Source of the DNA: Anaeramoeba flamelloides
Taxonomy: Eukaryota > Metamonada > Anaeramoebidae
NCBI GenBank assembly: GCA_027625915.1
Contig: JANTQA010000036.1
Span: 12,049,001-12,113,000, forward strand
Length of the DNA: 64,000 nt
Direction: 5' to 3'
Below the pieces are notes generated by a model. The model was given only the letters and a program-made list of their open reading frames with translations, did not search any database and was not told the origin of the DNA. Shown piece by piece: positions 45,263 through 58,300 of the stretch. The position numbers were made by a program, and so were the translations under genes. The first letter of the stretch is position 1. Each line of letters begins with the position of its first letter.

Positions 45263-47327
45263 CTTCCTGAAACCCCAAATTTATTTAGAGTTAGTATCCT
45301 GTCAAGAATGTAGGTAATATTATAATTCAAAGAATATCTTTTCTTTAAAAAATGAACAATAAAAATTTGATTTTTAAGAAAAGAAAAGAAAAGAAAAAGA
45401 GATTGAAAATCAAAAAATGAAAGAGTATAAAAAGAATAAAAAAAAGAAAAAACTTTGTTTAAAAGTTTTTTTATTGTATCTGAGTGTTGAATGGGTTGGT
45501 GTTTTTTTTCCTTTTTATCAAAAAATACTGTATCAACCCCATAATTTATTTTAATAAAGAGGTAAAATATTTAATCAATTCCAGATCAAATGAAAAAGGT
45601 TATTAAGTTTAAAGTAGAATTTTCTAGATATATTATCTATCTGATACTGGTTTTTCAAAAATGAGAATTAATTTTTGAAATTTTCTTTTTCTCATTTTTT
45701 TTTGACAAGTTTTCAAAATAAGATATTCGTAAAATTTGAGTACAAGAGACTGATTTGAATGTATTCACCCTGATCAAGTAGCAACTCGGAAGATTGTACA
45801 AATAGATCAATTCGGTTCACTTCAGTGATTTTCAAATTGTTCGGTTAACTTTGGTTCACTTTATTTAAATCCAGTATAATTTGTCCAAGAACAGCCCAGA
45901 TCACTTTGTTTAAGATCTAATCAAGAGTATCTTTCTTTACTTATAATGATTATTTATCGCTTTTTCGACCTTCAAACATTTAAGAAAAGTATTGTTTTGG
46001 ATTTTTTTTACTTGTTTTATTTTTTTCAAATTCTCTTTTTTGAGGTTGTTTGTTTTTCCCCTTCTTTTTTTTTAAGAGATTAGCCCCACCATAGATTTTT
46101 CTATAATCAGTGTATATTACAATTGGGTGTAAATGAAATTAATACTACATGGATTAAATAATTTCAAAGACTCTAGAAAATCTATTAAAAATTTTATAGT
46201 ACAATAAATTATTGATTTTTTCACTATCAATCACTCAAAAAATTTTGATTTTGAAGATTATTTTTTTTTTGTATTCCTATTCCAAACCTAAAAATAAAAA
46301 CCAATATCAAAAAAAAACTAGTATTTGATAATTAATATGTACAACTTCCAAAATTAACTATTTTTTTATTTTTTTGAATTTCAAAGATTAACTCAATAAT
46401 CATCAACATCAAAACCCAAAGACAGATTAATTTTGTTTCCTTTTTAAAAAGCTTCAAATAACATTGTATTTTCAAAAATTGCGAAATAATTTCTAAAAAT
46501 TGTCTCTGTTTTATTAATTGAAATTTTTAGCAGTTGATCTACATTTCAACCACAAATTTAAGAAAGATATTTTGCAACTTTGTTATCTGAATATTGATAA
46601 TTCAACCTTTAAATTTATGGCAAAATACAGATTTTTTTCTTCAATTATTGGGTTTTTTACTAAAACAAGGATCTTTTTTAATTGATAAGGATCAACAAAT
46701 ATCACTACTCGACTAATCGATTTTTTAGGGACATTTGAACCATGGTTCACTAATCTGATTTACACTTAAAAAAAGCATACTTTAATCTTAGATTTCTCAT
46801 AGGTTGAAGCTAATCCCATAAATTATAAAAAAAGTAATTTTTTATTGTTTTCGATTTAGATATTTGCTCAAAATGGAAAAAGATGGATAATTAAATTAAA
46901 GTATTTGAAACAATTATTTTTGACAAATTAGATAAATCACATTAATCACATAAATCACAGACACTAGAAAATTAATTTTTTGGGTTTTATATTTTTTCAT
47001 TTTGAACAAGTAAAGATGATCCATTACAAGGATGAAAATATATATTTATACAATTCTTATCATTCAGAAGATGATTATCGTTTTGTCTGTTTAAAGAATG
47101 GAAATAAAAATTACATTTTTCGAAATTGATCAGTTGATATATCTCATAGAATGTTTCTCTGATTTTTAGTAATCCTAAATGAAATATTATAAAAAAATTA
47201 TTTTTTTTCATATTTTTATTTTAGCTTTTGAATAAAAATAATAAAAAAATAAAAATTATTGAATTATTAATTTTTAACTTGTAATATTAAAGTTATAATT
47301 CTTAAATCAACTATTTTTGTCAATTGT
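45263..47327. other. Spacer between the convergent receptor genes
   Basis: AT-rich with no supported exon. About 45810-45870 repeats a GGTTCACTT motif, and about 46735-46752 contains the small palindrome TGAACCATGGTTCA. A 74-codon minus frame at 46987-47211 is probably chance. Confidence 0.4.
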
Positions 47328-50300
47328 TTACTTTTCACTTGAAGTTTCAGTAGAGTCTGAATTGTCACTTCCACTGTTGCTGTTGCTGTCGCTGTCGCTT
47401 TCACCATCACTATCATTTACATTTTCGCTTTCGCTTTCCATTTCAATATCCTCATTCCTTTCCCTTTTTTTCTCATTTTCCTTCTGACTGTCACTCTCAC
47501 TTCCACCGCCCTTTTCATTATCACTGTCACTGTCACTTTCGCTTTTACTTGAATCGGAACTAGTAGTTGACAAATCATTTTTTGCATTTTCTGAAGGATT
47601 GTTTGCTTCATTTTTTTTCAAATCGAATTTATCTAATAAGCTGTCAAAAATTAATGAATCATTCCAAAATCCACTTTTGAATTTTTTAACATTATTATTA
47701 AGTGAAAAAATGATGATTATAAAGCCAAAAGAATAAATAGCCAAAAATGCGACATCGCTAAGTAGATATATTATAAAGGAAATTGTGGTTAAATTCAAAG
47801 ACATTTGATAAAAATCTTCCGAGCTGAAGCCTGTGTTACTACAATAAGGTTTCAGTATCGCGATCAAAACGATCCAAATGAACAGTGATAAGCAAATGAT
47901 AATGATTTGTATGGTTCCGCTATTTGCCAGGAATATTGAAATTATTATTATAATGGAACGAATAAGCATTTGCACGGATTCGAACCAGTAGCGATTTTTT
48001 TTAAAGGGATGGAACAACCAATTGAATCTCAAATTATAATATTGGGAAAAATCTGATTTCTTTGCTAAAACTGTAATTACTGCGAAATAAATTTGCGAAA
48101 AGGCCACAAAGAATATTGCCATGATTATGTAGAGGACCATTTTGGAAGTGTACTCTTCTGAGTCTCTGGTAATTGAATTGTTGGCACTTAAAATGTAGGT
48201 ATCGTTTTGGGTGTCTCTAACGAAAAGGAAGGGTTGCATCGTAGTGAAGGTGTAAGGGATAAAAAATATTCGTAATAATCTGGAAAAGATGAAGAGGGGC
48301 ATTTTTGATGGCTCTGGATCGTTTTTGGATTTTAGATAAAAATAAAAAATTAGGCAGCCTGCAAAGAAAGTTATGGGCGTGAGGCAGTTAATCAAATATT
48401 GTTGGAAAAAGGAGAAATCGGCATAGCATTGGGAGGATATTAGATTAGTTAATTGGAAGTTGACAATCTCTGAAATGATCTGGAGCGCCTTAAATAATCC
48501 CAGGGTCTGCTCCTCGGTTTTTATGGTTTGCGAAAGGATCCCAAGCAATTGCAAAGCGAAAATTGTCATTAGGATCGTGGGGTTAGTACCATAAAAGTAA
48601 ACCCATTTCAAATGCGAGGAGAAAAAATGTATCAATATGGCCAATGTTATAATGATAAGCACAATTGCGATATAGATACTATACTTGAACGGGCACGAAG
48701 CGCATTGATAGTTTAAAGAAAAGTATCCGTCCATGCACGTCGCGCAATAGGTTGTGCTATTACGCCCATCTTGGCATTCGTTTTTCCCGGTGCAGATCCC
48801 CTGCTGCCCACATGCAGTGCAAGAGGTGCTGCCCCTTATGATACTTATCGTATCCTCTTCGCATTCTTGGCAAGAACTATCCATCTCGCCCCGATAGTAC
48901 CCCTCTTCACAGATTTGGCACCCTCTTTTGCTCGTTTTGGATTCATAGCCGAGGTCGCACTCCTGGCAAGCAGTGGCTGCCTCTACATCGTTATAAAACC
49001 CGTCTGGGCATTCGGTGCAATCGTTGGTTGATGTTGCACCCGAGATATTTGAAAATTTCCCCAGGGGGCATTCCGTGCATCCCATGACATTGGTGTTACC
49101 CGAGATGTCGGAAAAGGTACCCGCCGGGCATAAGTTGCAATAGCTCATGCCTTTTTCATTTTGATACGTTCCCGGCCCGCACTTGTTGCAATAATTATAC
49201 CCCTGCCCCCCTTGATAACTCCCTTTATCACATAAGTAACAAAACTGGGCGCCCTCGTGATCTACATATGTCCCTTCTTCGCAGGGTAGACATTCATCGA
49301 CGGAGGTTGCATTTATTATCCCCGAATATGTTCCGATCGGGCACATCAGACAATCATGGTCACTAGTCGGTTGATCAATCGACGGGTCTGTATACTGTCC
49401 AAATGGACAACCTTGGTATTTAAACTCAATCTTTGCCCATTGGGTCGCGCTGGTCCCACATTGTTCATCGTACGCGATGACTTTGATAAAAAAAGTTTTT
49501 GTCTCGTTGCTCCACAACGATAGCTTTTGGCCCTTCTCGAAATATACAATTTGCCAGGGTAACGGCGAACCATTTGATTGGGTAATGTTGTATTCAAGTT
49601 GACGTGTTGAATTTTCATTGTCTTCATCATCCCTAAGGCCTGTAAAGTAATCACTCAGAATTAAGTCTGTGATGTTATGGCTTTTTATTGTTTTATTATC
49701 AAATTCTTTTATTATTGAAGGGAAAGCTTCATTTACAGCATAATGGAAATATGTTATTGCTGCATTTTGATCGCAATTTTCCCCATGCCAAGCTAGATAA
49801 CTAAAATTCCCCGAGGTTCCGCATATTGGACGTTTGAACTCTAAAATCTGTGATGTGGAATTAAATTCGATCATAATATTCTCCTCCTCGACTTGTATCA
49901 CTTTATATGTTGTGTAATTTTTATACGAACCATATGGCTGATAGGTTCCTGTTAAATTAACAAATAATTTTTCCATATGATCAGTTGTAAGGTCCTGTAT
50001 TGGGCTGATCAATCGAGGCAGGCCGGAATTGCAAATGAGTGAAAATTCTCTCTCACCAAATCTTCCACAACCCTCGTCATCAACAGTTAATTTGACATTG
50101 AATATTTCCTCGCATTTTTCTGAAAACGGCTGGCACGTCCATGTATAATTTAATGTCTGGTTGTCAAAGGTGAGCCAAGGTGGTAAATCGTCCCAAGACT
50201 CTTGTCCCACTTCGTTCTTCATATATTTACTGGAATATGTTATGATGTTATTTGGGTCAACGTCCCATTCGTCAACAAGCAAAAAACCCGATTCATCTTC

Positions 50301-51563
50301 TTTCGAGTCTTGATCTTCAAGTACTGTTGTTGGCCGAGGATTGTGGAACCGGTTATTTGAAATTGATATCGTAGTCCCGCTCTCTTCTTTTGTCAGAGTA
50401 TAAAAATTATGTGAATTTATTTGGGTCTTTAATTGGAAAATAAATGGATTTTCATTGGTTTGATATTGGTAAATCAATTGGTCGCCAATTTGATTATCGT
50501 TTAAATCGTAAAGCCCCCATTTTAGAGAATTTGTTGAGTCTTCAAAAAATTTTAGAAATCGGATATTCTCGGTGTTACAACCACCATCTGAATCCACACC
50601 TGCAAGGTAAATTTGGTTTTGAATATTATCTATTTTTTCGAGGCTATTGTACCTGATTTCCCCATCTTTTATTTGGAAGATTCCATGCCTGGAAAAGGTA
50701 TTGCTACTTTCATCCACGGCAGTGAAAAAAATTGGAAATAGACTATTGCACTGCTTAATTAAACGTATTTGCTGAAAGATGGTGTTTGATGTTAAATTAT
50801 AAGTCGTTTTGTCTTGAAAAGGATATTCAGCAAAGCCACTATTTTCGTCCAGAAGCAAAAGAAACCCATTAATGTCTTCTGTTGTTAATTGTGAACAGCT
50901 CTGATCGACATTTGTGGAGTAAGAAATTAAGACGCCATCTTTGTTCTTACCGATGTCGTAGTCAAAAACGCTGCCGCTTGTGCAATCCAAAAGCAACTCT
51001 TCATCTTTAGGCTCGAAGTTAGCACCGCCTAGGGTTTTGACATACAATTTCAAATATCCTAAATCGCCCGGCGAATCACCCCAGAGCAGATAAATATCGC
51101 CAGCAAGGTTTGAAATGGATTTTGGTTCTTGATAATACAACGAGCCTTCGGTTGAAAAATTGGTATTAGCTCGAATTGTGTTGCCTTCCAAATCAACAAC
51201 AAAAAATTGAATATCATTGTCACCTTCCTCGTTGTTCCAATTGAAAATGACAATGGTGTCCTCACCGTTCCGGGCGACAACCTCAAACCACGTTAGCTGC
51301 TTTTCCAAAATGTTCTCTTTACTTGAAGTAACAATCAACTCTTCATCATAAATCACCATCTTCAAGTGGCCTTGTTCGTAAGTCACAACAACGAGATAGG
51401 TAATTTCTTCATCATCACTATCATACAAGAAGGTACTACTTTGAAACAGATCGTCGCTTGTTGGTAGGACGATATTTGTTGTTTTTGTTTCATAGTCTGC
51501 ACAGTCGCTTTGAATCTGTTGACAAAAAAGGAAAAAAAGGATCAAAAGAAGTATTGCTTTCAT
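47328..51563 (-). CDS. Cadherin-like/Cys-rich repeat membrane protein with acidic tail
   Basis: Single exon, 1411 aa. The ATG at 51563 is chosen because the open frame upstream has only a TTG and the signal peptide MKAILLLILFFLFCQQIQS starts here. Residues about 30-420 are beta-rich, possibly propeller-like. About 430-500 is cadherin/dystroglycan-like (LPPWLTFDNQTLNYTW, FNVKLTVDDEG), with two related modules to about 715. About 718-950 carries GCC2/GCC3-type repeats (CPIGTYSG, CGPGTYQNEKGMSYC, CPAGTFSDISG). Around ten membrane spans follow from about 958 to about 1290, then a tail of about 110 residues dominated by Ser, Asp and Glu (SESDSDSD). It resembles the convergent 37917-44749 product in plan but differs in ectodomain, lacks introns and has few repeats. 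Predicted plasma-membrane sensor or channel. The acidic tail may be a phosphorylation target (inference). Confidence 0.9.
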   Translation of the reverse strand: MKAILLLILFFLFCQQIQSDCADYETKTTNIVLPTSDDLFQSSTFLYDSDDEEITYLVVVTYEQGHLKMVIYDEELIVTSSKENILEKQLTWFEVVARNGEDTIVIFNWNNEEGDNDIQFFVVDLEGNTIRANTNFSTEGSLYYQEPKSISNLAGDIYLLWGDSPGDLGYLKLYVKTLGGANFEPKDEELLLDCTSGSVFDYDIGKNKDGVLISYSTNVDQSCSQLTTEDINGFLLLLDENSGFAEYPFQDKTTYNLTSNTIFQQIRLIKQCNSLFPIFFTAVDESSNTFSRHGIFQIKDGEIRYNSLEKIDNIQNQIYLAGVDSDGGCNTENIRFLKFFEDSTNSLKWGLYDLNDNQIGDQLIYQYQTNENPFIFQLKTQINSHNFYTLTKEESGTTISISNNRFHNPRPTTVLEDQDSKEDESGFLLVDEWDVDPNNIITYSSKYMKNEVGQESWDDLPPWLTFDNQTLNYTWTCQPFSEKCEEIFNVKLTVDDEGCGRFGEREFSLICNSGLPRLISPIQDLTTDHMEKLFVNLTGTYQPYGSYKNYTTYKVIQVEEENIMIEFNSTSQILEFKRPICGTSGNFSYLAWHGENCDQNAAITYFHYAVNEAFPSIIKEFDNKTIKSHNITDLILSDYFTGLRDDEDNENSTRQLEYNITQSNGSPLPWQIVYFEKGQKLSLWSNETKTFFIKVIAYDEQCGTSATQWAKIEFKYQGCPFGQYTDPSIDQPTSDHDCLMCPIGTYSGIINATSVDECLPCEEGTYVDHEGAQFCYLCDKGSYQGGQGYNYCNKCGPGTYQNEKGMSYCNLCPAGTFSDISGNTNVMGCTECPLGKFSNISGATSTNDCTECPDGFYNDVEAATACQECDLGYESKTSKRGCQICEEGYYRGEMDSSCQECEEDTISIIRGSTSCTACGQQGICTGKNECQDGRNSTTYCATCMDGYFSLNYQCASCPFKYSIYIAIVLIIITLAILIHFFSSHLKWVYFYGTNPTILMTIFALQLLGILSQTIKTEEQTLGLFKALQIISEIVNFQLTNLISSQCYADFSFFQQYLINCLTPITFFAGCLIFYFYLKSKNDPEPSKMPLFIFSRLLRIFFIPYTFTTMQPFLFVRDTQNDTYILSANNSITRDSEEYTSKMVLYIIMAIFFVAFSQIYFAVITVLAKKSDFSQYYNLRFNWLFHPFKKNRYWFESVQMLIRSIIIIISIFLANSGTIQIIIICLSLFIWIVLIAILKPYCSNTGFSSEDFYQMSLNLTTISFIIYLLSDVAFLAIYSFGFIIIIFSLNNNVKKFKSGFWNDSLIFDSLLDKFDLKKNEANNPSENAKNDLSTTSSDSSKSESDSDSDNEKGGGSESDSQKENEKKRERNEDIEMESESENVNDSDGESDSDSNSNSGSDNSDSTETSSEK

Positions 51564-54294
51564 TTCACCCAAATAACCAAAAAAAAACAATCAATTTTTT
51601 TTTTTTTTTTTTATTATTGTGCAAAAAATGATTCACCTTGACAATCTCTTCCAAATTTTTGTTCTCAAAATTCAGTTGTTATGTTTTACAAAATTATACA
51701 CTCTTTCCTCTTTTTTTTTTTGTTTAAATGAAATTTTTTGAGTTTGAAAATTCAAAAAATAATAGACTGTTTTCAGTTCAAAGTTGAAAGTAGACTCAAA
51801 GATTTCAATAAGTAATGAAAAAAAAAAATTTTTCAAAATTTTTATTTTAATTCACAGACAGATTTGATTTTTTTTCTCAAGAATGGTAAAGGTAAAGTTT
51901 GTTTCACTTTGTGGTATTTTCATTACCTCTTAATTGTAAAATACAAAGATCACAATTTGAAAGTGAAACTTTCCAAAAAAAAATCACATTTACAAAAAAT
52001 TAAATTAAATCATCAACAAAGTTTTCATTTTGCAAAAAGAGAAATTAATAAATTAAATTTGTTTATAGTATCAAAAATTTGAATGTTTAACATGATTTTC
52101 AAATTATTTTTTAGGTAAAGATGAAAGAAAATTTTGTACACTTTAGTTTCAAACGAAAAGTATTTCAAGACTGAAGAATTTTAGTATTGTCTTCTCAAAT
52201 TGTTTGTCTTAATAAGTATTTTGAGTTTTTCATTAACCCTAAATTTGTCAAACTGTCGATGTGTCTTCAAACAAATAAATAATTTTATCATTTTTTTACA
52301 AGGGTAATTGTATTCCAACATTTTGTGTCCTCTTTTCATAAAAAATAAGTCGAATAAACTTTTCCTTCAACTTTGTAAAAATTCTTTTTCCAAGATCTAA
52401 TCTAAATTTCGATAATTGAAGAAATTAACAAAATCTAGATTACAGTTTTTCCTTTTAGAATTGTTAGTTTTGATGATTTCCTTTATTTCTCAACATTTTA
52501 ATGTTATTTTTTATTTGAGATTCAAATGGAAACAATTTTCTTTTTTTTTTGACAATAAAAAGTAAGTTAAAGTCAAGATTGGTTCTTTCTGATTTTCCAA
52601 GATCGAAAATGTGTTACCTGATGTTTTTGTGTTTGTACATGAGAGAGTTTTTGAAAGGAAAATCATTAACCCTATCTTTTATCTGTTGAGATCCTGTTCA
52701 AAAGCAGTTTAACAAATAATTTCAATATTTGTACTCTTACAAATCATAAAAGTTGAAGTACTCGACAGAAAGATGTAAATCAAATACATATTTTTTTTTT
52801 CAGGTTTTGGTATATGAAGGTAGGAATAAAGACACAAACACTTTGTTGAAAATTTAATTCAATTTTTGAAGTTAGATCTTGAAATAAAGTTAATAGTTTT
52901 AAAATATTTTATGCTTTTGTTTCTAATATTTTATATTGCCAAAAAAAATTTTATTGAATAAAATGATTTTTTGTGTGGTTATTTGCAAAAAAAAGAAAAT
53001 TTAGTCCAAGTTAAGGGATATAAGTCTATCAAAGAGAAGCCTAAAATCCAATTATATTGCTATTGAGTGTTATTAGACCAGTGATACATGGCTAAAATGT
53101 CTCTAAAAAATGGGTGTTTTTCCGGTTTATTGATATGGGTTAAGTGTAATACTTAAACTGTTAAAGAGAGAATTTTGAAGTGACTAAATTTGTGTCTCCT
53201 AATTCAAAGTAAAAAATGGGTGTTAGAAATATCGTCTAAAATAGACAAAAATCCAAAATATATTAAAATTTTATAATCACTAAAAACCAATTTTTGACAA
53301 ACTTAGAAGAAACTCTAGTGCTAATATACCGAGTTTAATGGTAAAATAACAATTTTACGTTCAGATTAATATATTTTTTTTTTGAATTTTCTACTTTAAA
53401 CTATTCTGAAGAGTTTTTTTTTTGAGTATTTTTGATACATTTTGAGTACATAAGAACATGCTTGTCTTTATTAGGGCAAGTCTTATGTATGTCAGGTCAT
53501 ATGCAGTTGCTGTGTTGGATTAAAACAATTTCTTTTATGAAATGGGAAGTTAAATAAAGTTTTGGTCTTGGTTGCCTTGTGTATAGGAGGGTATAAGTAT
53601 TGTATAATTAGATAGTACTCAGTTTTTTTGGGATTCCTTTAAAAATACAAAATTATGGGTAATGAGACACAATTTGAAATTGTCATTACAAAAACATTAT
53701 CTCTCATTTGGTTATATCATTTCGAAATGATCAGAAATGTTACATTCATCCAAGATACTAATTCCTTCCACACAAAATGTGTTGAATACTATTCCCAAAA
53801 ATTTGTAATTTTTGAGTGTTAAATTTTCTCAAAAAAAAAACATCAACTCTTAACAACCGTATGTCTGGAAGAGGATAGTTGGTTTTTCTTTTCACTTTAT
53901 CAATCAAAAAATAATCAAGATTGTACCTGAATAAAAAGATTTTTTTTATTACATTTTACAAACGTGGAAGTTAAGGTTTTTTCAACATTTAAAAATTCCA
54001 AAATTTTATATGTCTTACGTTACAATATCAGTACTATTTTCGTTTTTTTTTCTTTTGGGTATTTTGTTCAATAAAGCAACTCTTCAATTTTTAAATGAAG
54101 TGCTTTATGTTTTTCAAATATATTTTTTTCAAAAATTCCAACTTTGCAGTGTGTAATTTTTTTTCTCTTAAAAAAAGTTTGAAGCTGATCAGTTTCAAAA
54201 CACTAGTTTTATCATTTGATGAGGAATGATTGGAATTGGACTTGTTTTGGAAAATTAACAAAAAAAATTTTAAAAAATTCTAAAAATGTGATTT
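51564..54294. other. AT-rich spacer upstream of the cadherin-like gene
   Basis: Starts with T/A-rich sequence that probably contains the promoter. About 53440-53620 is less AT-biased (AACATGCTTGTC..., GGTCTTGGTTGCCTTGTG) but has only 20-codon frames, so an RNA gene or old element is possible. A 72-codon frame at 51864 is Lys/Phe-rich chance. Confidence 0.4.
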
Positions 54295-54802
54295 GAGTCC
54301 GGGGATAATGTACTAAAATTAGCTATTGTTTTAGCAATAAATAAAACAATTCAATAAGTAAAAGGTATCTATTGGTTTTTTATAAATGACAATGAAGAAA
54401 TAATGAGTCTTGAAGTTGTAATATTTGATGTATTTCGGGTTGATTAGGGGACTTTTCTTTTTCTAAAAATGGATAATGAAATTTTAGGTTACATTTACAG
54501 TTCTTGAAAAGTGAGTGCACTAACGTTTTTGTTTATCATTGGGTGTGTGCAACCTTCTCTGTATAAAGCGAATTATGAGTCTAAAAAAAAATAAAATGAG
54601 AAATGGTAAATAAAATTTTATTTTTGTAGTGAGTGGTAAACTTGATCAATGAAAACATTTTTTATCTTTACCTTCTTTCAGGTTCTATTAACTTGATCTT
54701 CCCTATCATTTAAACAAACAACTTGGCTCTCCTAAATATTGCTTTTTTTTGATTATGAATCAATTTTAAGATTTGGGCAAAGAGTACATTATCCCCGGAT
54801 TC
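54295..54802. mobile_element. 510-bp element with 20-bp terminal inverted repeats
   Basis: GAGTCCGGGGATAATGTACT at 54295-54314 and, reverse complemented, GAATCCGGGGATAATGTACT at 54783-54802 match at 19 of 20 positions in otherwise AT-only surroundings. The interior has no open frame of note. Best read as a non-autonomous DNA transposon. No clear target duplication is visible, so the family cannot be named. Confidence 0.55.
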
Positions 54803-55157
54803 TAAGTCATAAATAACAATTTTTTATAACATTTATGTTTGTTAAAAAAAGTGCTATACATTTTTTAAACTGTTATAAGTATATTTTTTTTTAAAAAAAT
54901 TGAAAAAATCATCATCTAAAACGAATTTTGTTATAAAAATGTTATAGATTTTTTTTTTTTTTTTATTATTAGGGTTTAAAGAATTTGATTTGAACTTAGA
55001 ACTAATTTGATATTTTTCTCTTTTAAAAAAACAGATTGAAACGTTGACAGTTTTTTTCTACTTAAACGAAACCATAAAAATAAAAAAAATTTAAATTTAA
55101 ATTTTCTATTTATTTATTTTATAAATATTCTAAAAACATTTCTTCATTTATACAGAA

Positions 55158-55203
<46 letters not shown>

Positions 55204-55337
55204 TATTCCAAATCTATATAAATATTTATTTTTTCGCCCTTTTTATGAGATTTGTGAATTTTTGTAATTTTTTTTTTGATTTTTTTTTACTTTTTTTTCT
55301 TTTTTGAACTCGTGAAAGATCTTGTATTAATTTATTG
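54803..55337. other. 3' flank of the SNF2 gene
   Basis: AT-rich with a (TA)n tract at about 55162-55204. No gene. Confidence 0.5.
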
Positions 55338-58300
55338 TTATAATTTTCTAATTTTTTTTAAAAGTTTAGATTTTTCTTGAAGTAATAAACGATTACCGTC
55401 TTGTGTAGTATTTTTATTGTGATCCTTGTTCATAGAATTGTTTTTTTTTTGTTTTTTGGTTGGATTAAGATCAATTTCATCCTTTGATATCCCGTTATGG
55501 AAATCCCTTTGTTGTATTTTCTCTGTTTGATCATTTTTAAGATCAAACAGATTATTGTAATTTCCAAAATCAATATTTTTCCGTTTTCTATTATTAATTA
55601 GATTTAAATCACCATTTTTCAAAATTGTTTTATTATTAACAGCCTTATCAACATTATCTGTTATTTTTCTTTTTGTTTTGGTAATATTTTCATCAACACT
55701 GTCTTCCCCGAAGTCATTTTTCTTATCATTTACTGTTCCTTGATTATATAATGTTAAAAATCCATTATTTTCTGATTTTTCTTGTTTATCGAGTTTTTCT
55801 ATCAATTTGTCATCAAGAACCATTTTAAAAGAAAAGGTAGTCGACGAAGAGGAATCTGATGTTTCCTTTATGCTTATTATTTCTTTCAAATCCATTGATT
55901 TTGATTTTTTTAATGGCTTTGATTGCTTTGGTTGCTGCGTTTGCATTGGCTGTGTTGATTGCTTTGATTGCTTTGATTGCTTTGGCTGCTGTATTTGCTT
56001 TGTTTGCTTTGGTTTCTTTGATCGCTTTGACGATTCTGATGATTCTAATGATTCTGATGATTCTGATGTTTCGACTTCTGAAACAGAGAATATAGTTGAT
56101 GTTTTGTCTTGAATACTTGAATCAATACCGCTTTCTTCATTTGATTGTATTGGAAAATTACTAAATAATTCATCAAATGAATCTTCTTCCGTAAAATCAG
56201 ACAGAAAAATCCCACAATCAACTGTTTTACCAGTCGTTAACCAGCCACTATAAGCGTTTTGTAAATCCTTAATATCACAATTAGCTTTGTCATCACCAAG
56301 ATTTAATTCATGTAAAAATTGAAATTTAGCAAGTTGCCGATCTCTTAAAGTTAATTGAAAATTATCGTCATCCCTCAATAATGATTCATGAGGATATATT
56401 TCTTTAACATGCCTTTGGAAATTTTTATGATTTACAATTTTTGTTAATATTTTTTCATTTTTGGGAAATAATATTTCATTTTTATTCAAAGGTTTGTTTT
56501 TGTTTTGATCAGTTTTGGAATCATATTTTGTTAAACAAACTTTAATATCTTCTTTATTAAAAACCGTCTGTGTAGCAGAAGAATCAAGTATTCTTCTAGA
56601 GAGCCCTTCTTTTACAACTTGCCTCGAATAAATATTATACTCTAGTAACCCATAGACAATGAATCTATAAATATACACATCTCTAGTTTGCCCAAATCTA
56701 AAAAGCCTACAATATTTATTTAATTTATTTATTTTAAAAAGAATATTTTATTAATTAAATCAATAACCAAAAAATGATAAAATTAGATAAAACCCAAAGA
56801 AATAATAATAATAACAATAATAATAATAATGATGATCAAAAGAATCTTCATCCAAAGAAATAATTCAATTTTTTGTGGGAACATTAATAAAAACCAATTA
56901 ATTTGTAATTGAATTAAGAGTAAAAATAGAAATTTGAATTTAATTCAAAGTTAAAAAAAATTTAAGTAATTTGTTTTTTTGATCAGAAGAGATTTATACA
57001 AAATAGATTTGGATTGAAAAATGGAAATGTATTGAAATACTACAATTTTAAGAAAGATAAGAAGGAATTTATTTTTTTTTTTGAAATAATATTTTTTGAA
57101 AACTAAGCCATTTCCAAAAAAGTGGGGAAAATTTATTTTAAAATATCTTTATTCATTCCAATTTTAATAAAAACATTTAAATATCTAAAATTATTAATAA
57201 TAATTGATTTATTCTTAATAATAATTCAATTTATTTGTTAGTATGACTTTAATAAAAGATATCAAAAGTTTCTGATCTTGATTTTATCTGAAATTTTTCA
57301 AATCAGAAAATTGGTATTTATTTTTTTCTTTTTAATCGAAAAAAACCATTTTCAGAACTTTTTTAATCTCAATAAAATTTCCAATATAAAGGAAAAAAGT
57401 ATAACTGTATTTTATTGTTTAAAAAATCATTTGTATCCTTATCAATATTACACATTTTTTATTGGAATTGGCCGTGCATTCGTTTGGTATAAAAAAGTGT
57501 TTATTTTTCAAATTTTTGGAAATATTTTATTCAACATATTTTGAAATAAATTCAATAGGTATTGATTCAATTAACCATATCAATATTTATCTCTTAATTT
57601 GAATATTACTAATTTACGAATTGCTTCACTAACAAAGAAGATTTTTTATAAAATGTAAAAAAAAATGCCCCATTTTTATGGAAATACCTTATCTTAACAA
57701 TTTTGAACTCTAAAGGATAAAAACGTTAATTAGTTTAGAGTGAGACTGGAAACAGTATTTAATTTCTCTTTTTGAAGTAAAATGTTCTTTTAAAAAATTT
57801 AAATCTTTGATAGAAATGAAGGTTTTGATATTCATTTTCATTAATGCGATTTACTTTTTGAGATTATTTATTTCCAAGTGAGTTTGAAAAATTACAAATA
57901 TACCCCGGAAATAAAACCATTTATAAATTGAATGATTGGTCGTAGTTAGATTTTATCTTTTTTTAGTTGAAAAAAGTTTTAAAAAAAACAAAATACAAAG
58001 TTAATTCCCCAACCTCTGGAAATAATAATTTAATTTCCATTTTGGTTTTAAAAATTGTTTTTGAATTTGATGTTGTGTATTTCACTTGGTACAGAAAAAA
58101 AAGAGTTTGTATTTTTTTCAGAAAAAAAATTTCCAATAAAATTTCAATTTTTTTAAAAAAATAAAATTGTTTTCATTCTTTGTTACAATTCTCAAGAAAA
58201 ACAAGCTATATTCACCCCTTTTGACTGATCTTTAAATTATTTTGATTTTTGCAACTCAAAAATAATAAAATGTTTAAAATATTGTTATTTTTTATCAATT

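Noticed and set aside
47970-48000. GGTTCGAATCC-like word on the minus strand
   Set aside because: Lies inside the cadherin-like/Cys-rich gene and encodes WFES in frame; no tRNA fold.
51588-51590. Extending the 47328-51563 protein nine codons to a TTG
   Set aside because: A non-ATG start is not expected in a nuclear gene, and the ATG at 51563 begins a textbook signal peptide.
57278-58164. Plus-strand ORFs of 65-88 codons in the SNF2 intron as nested genes
   Set aside because: They coincide with the intronic repeat copies and are Phe/Lys/Ile-rich without family features.
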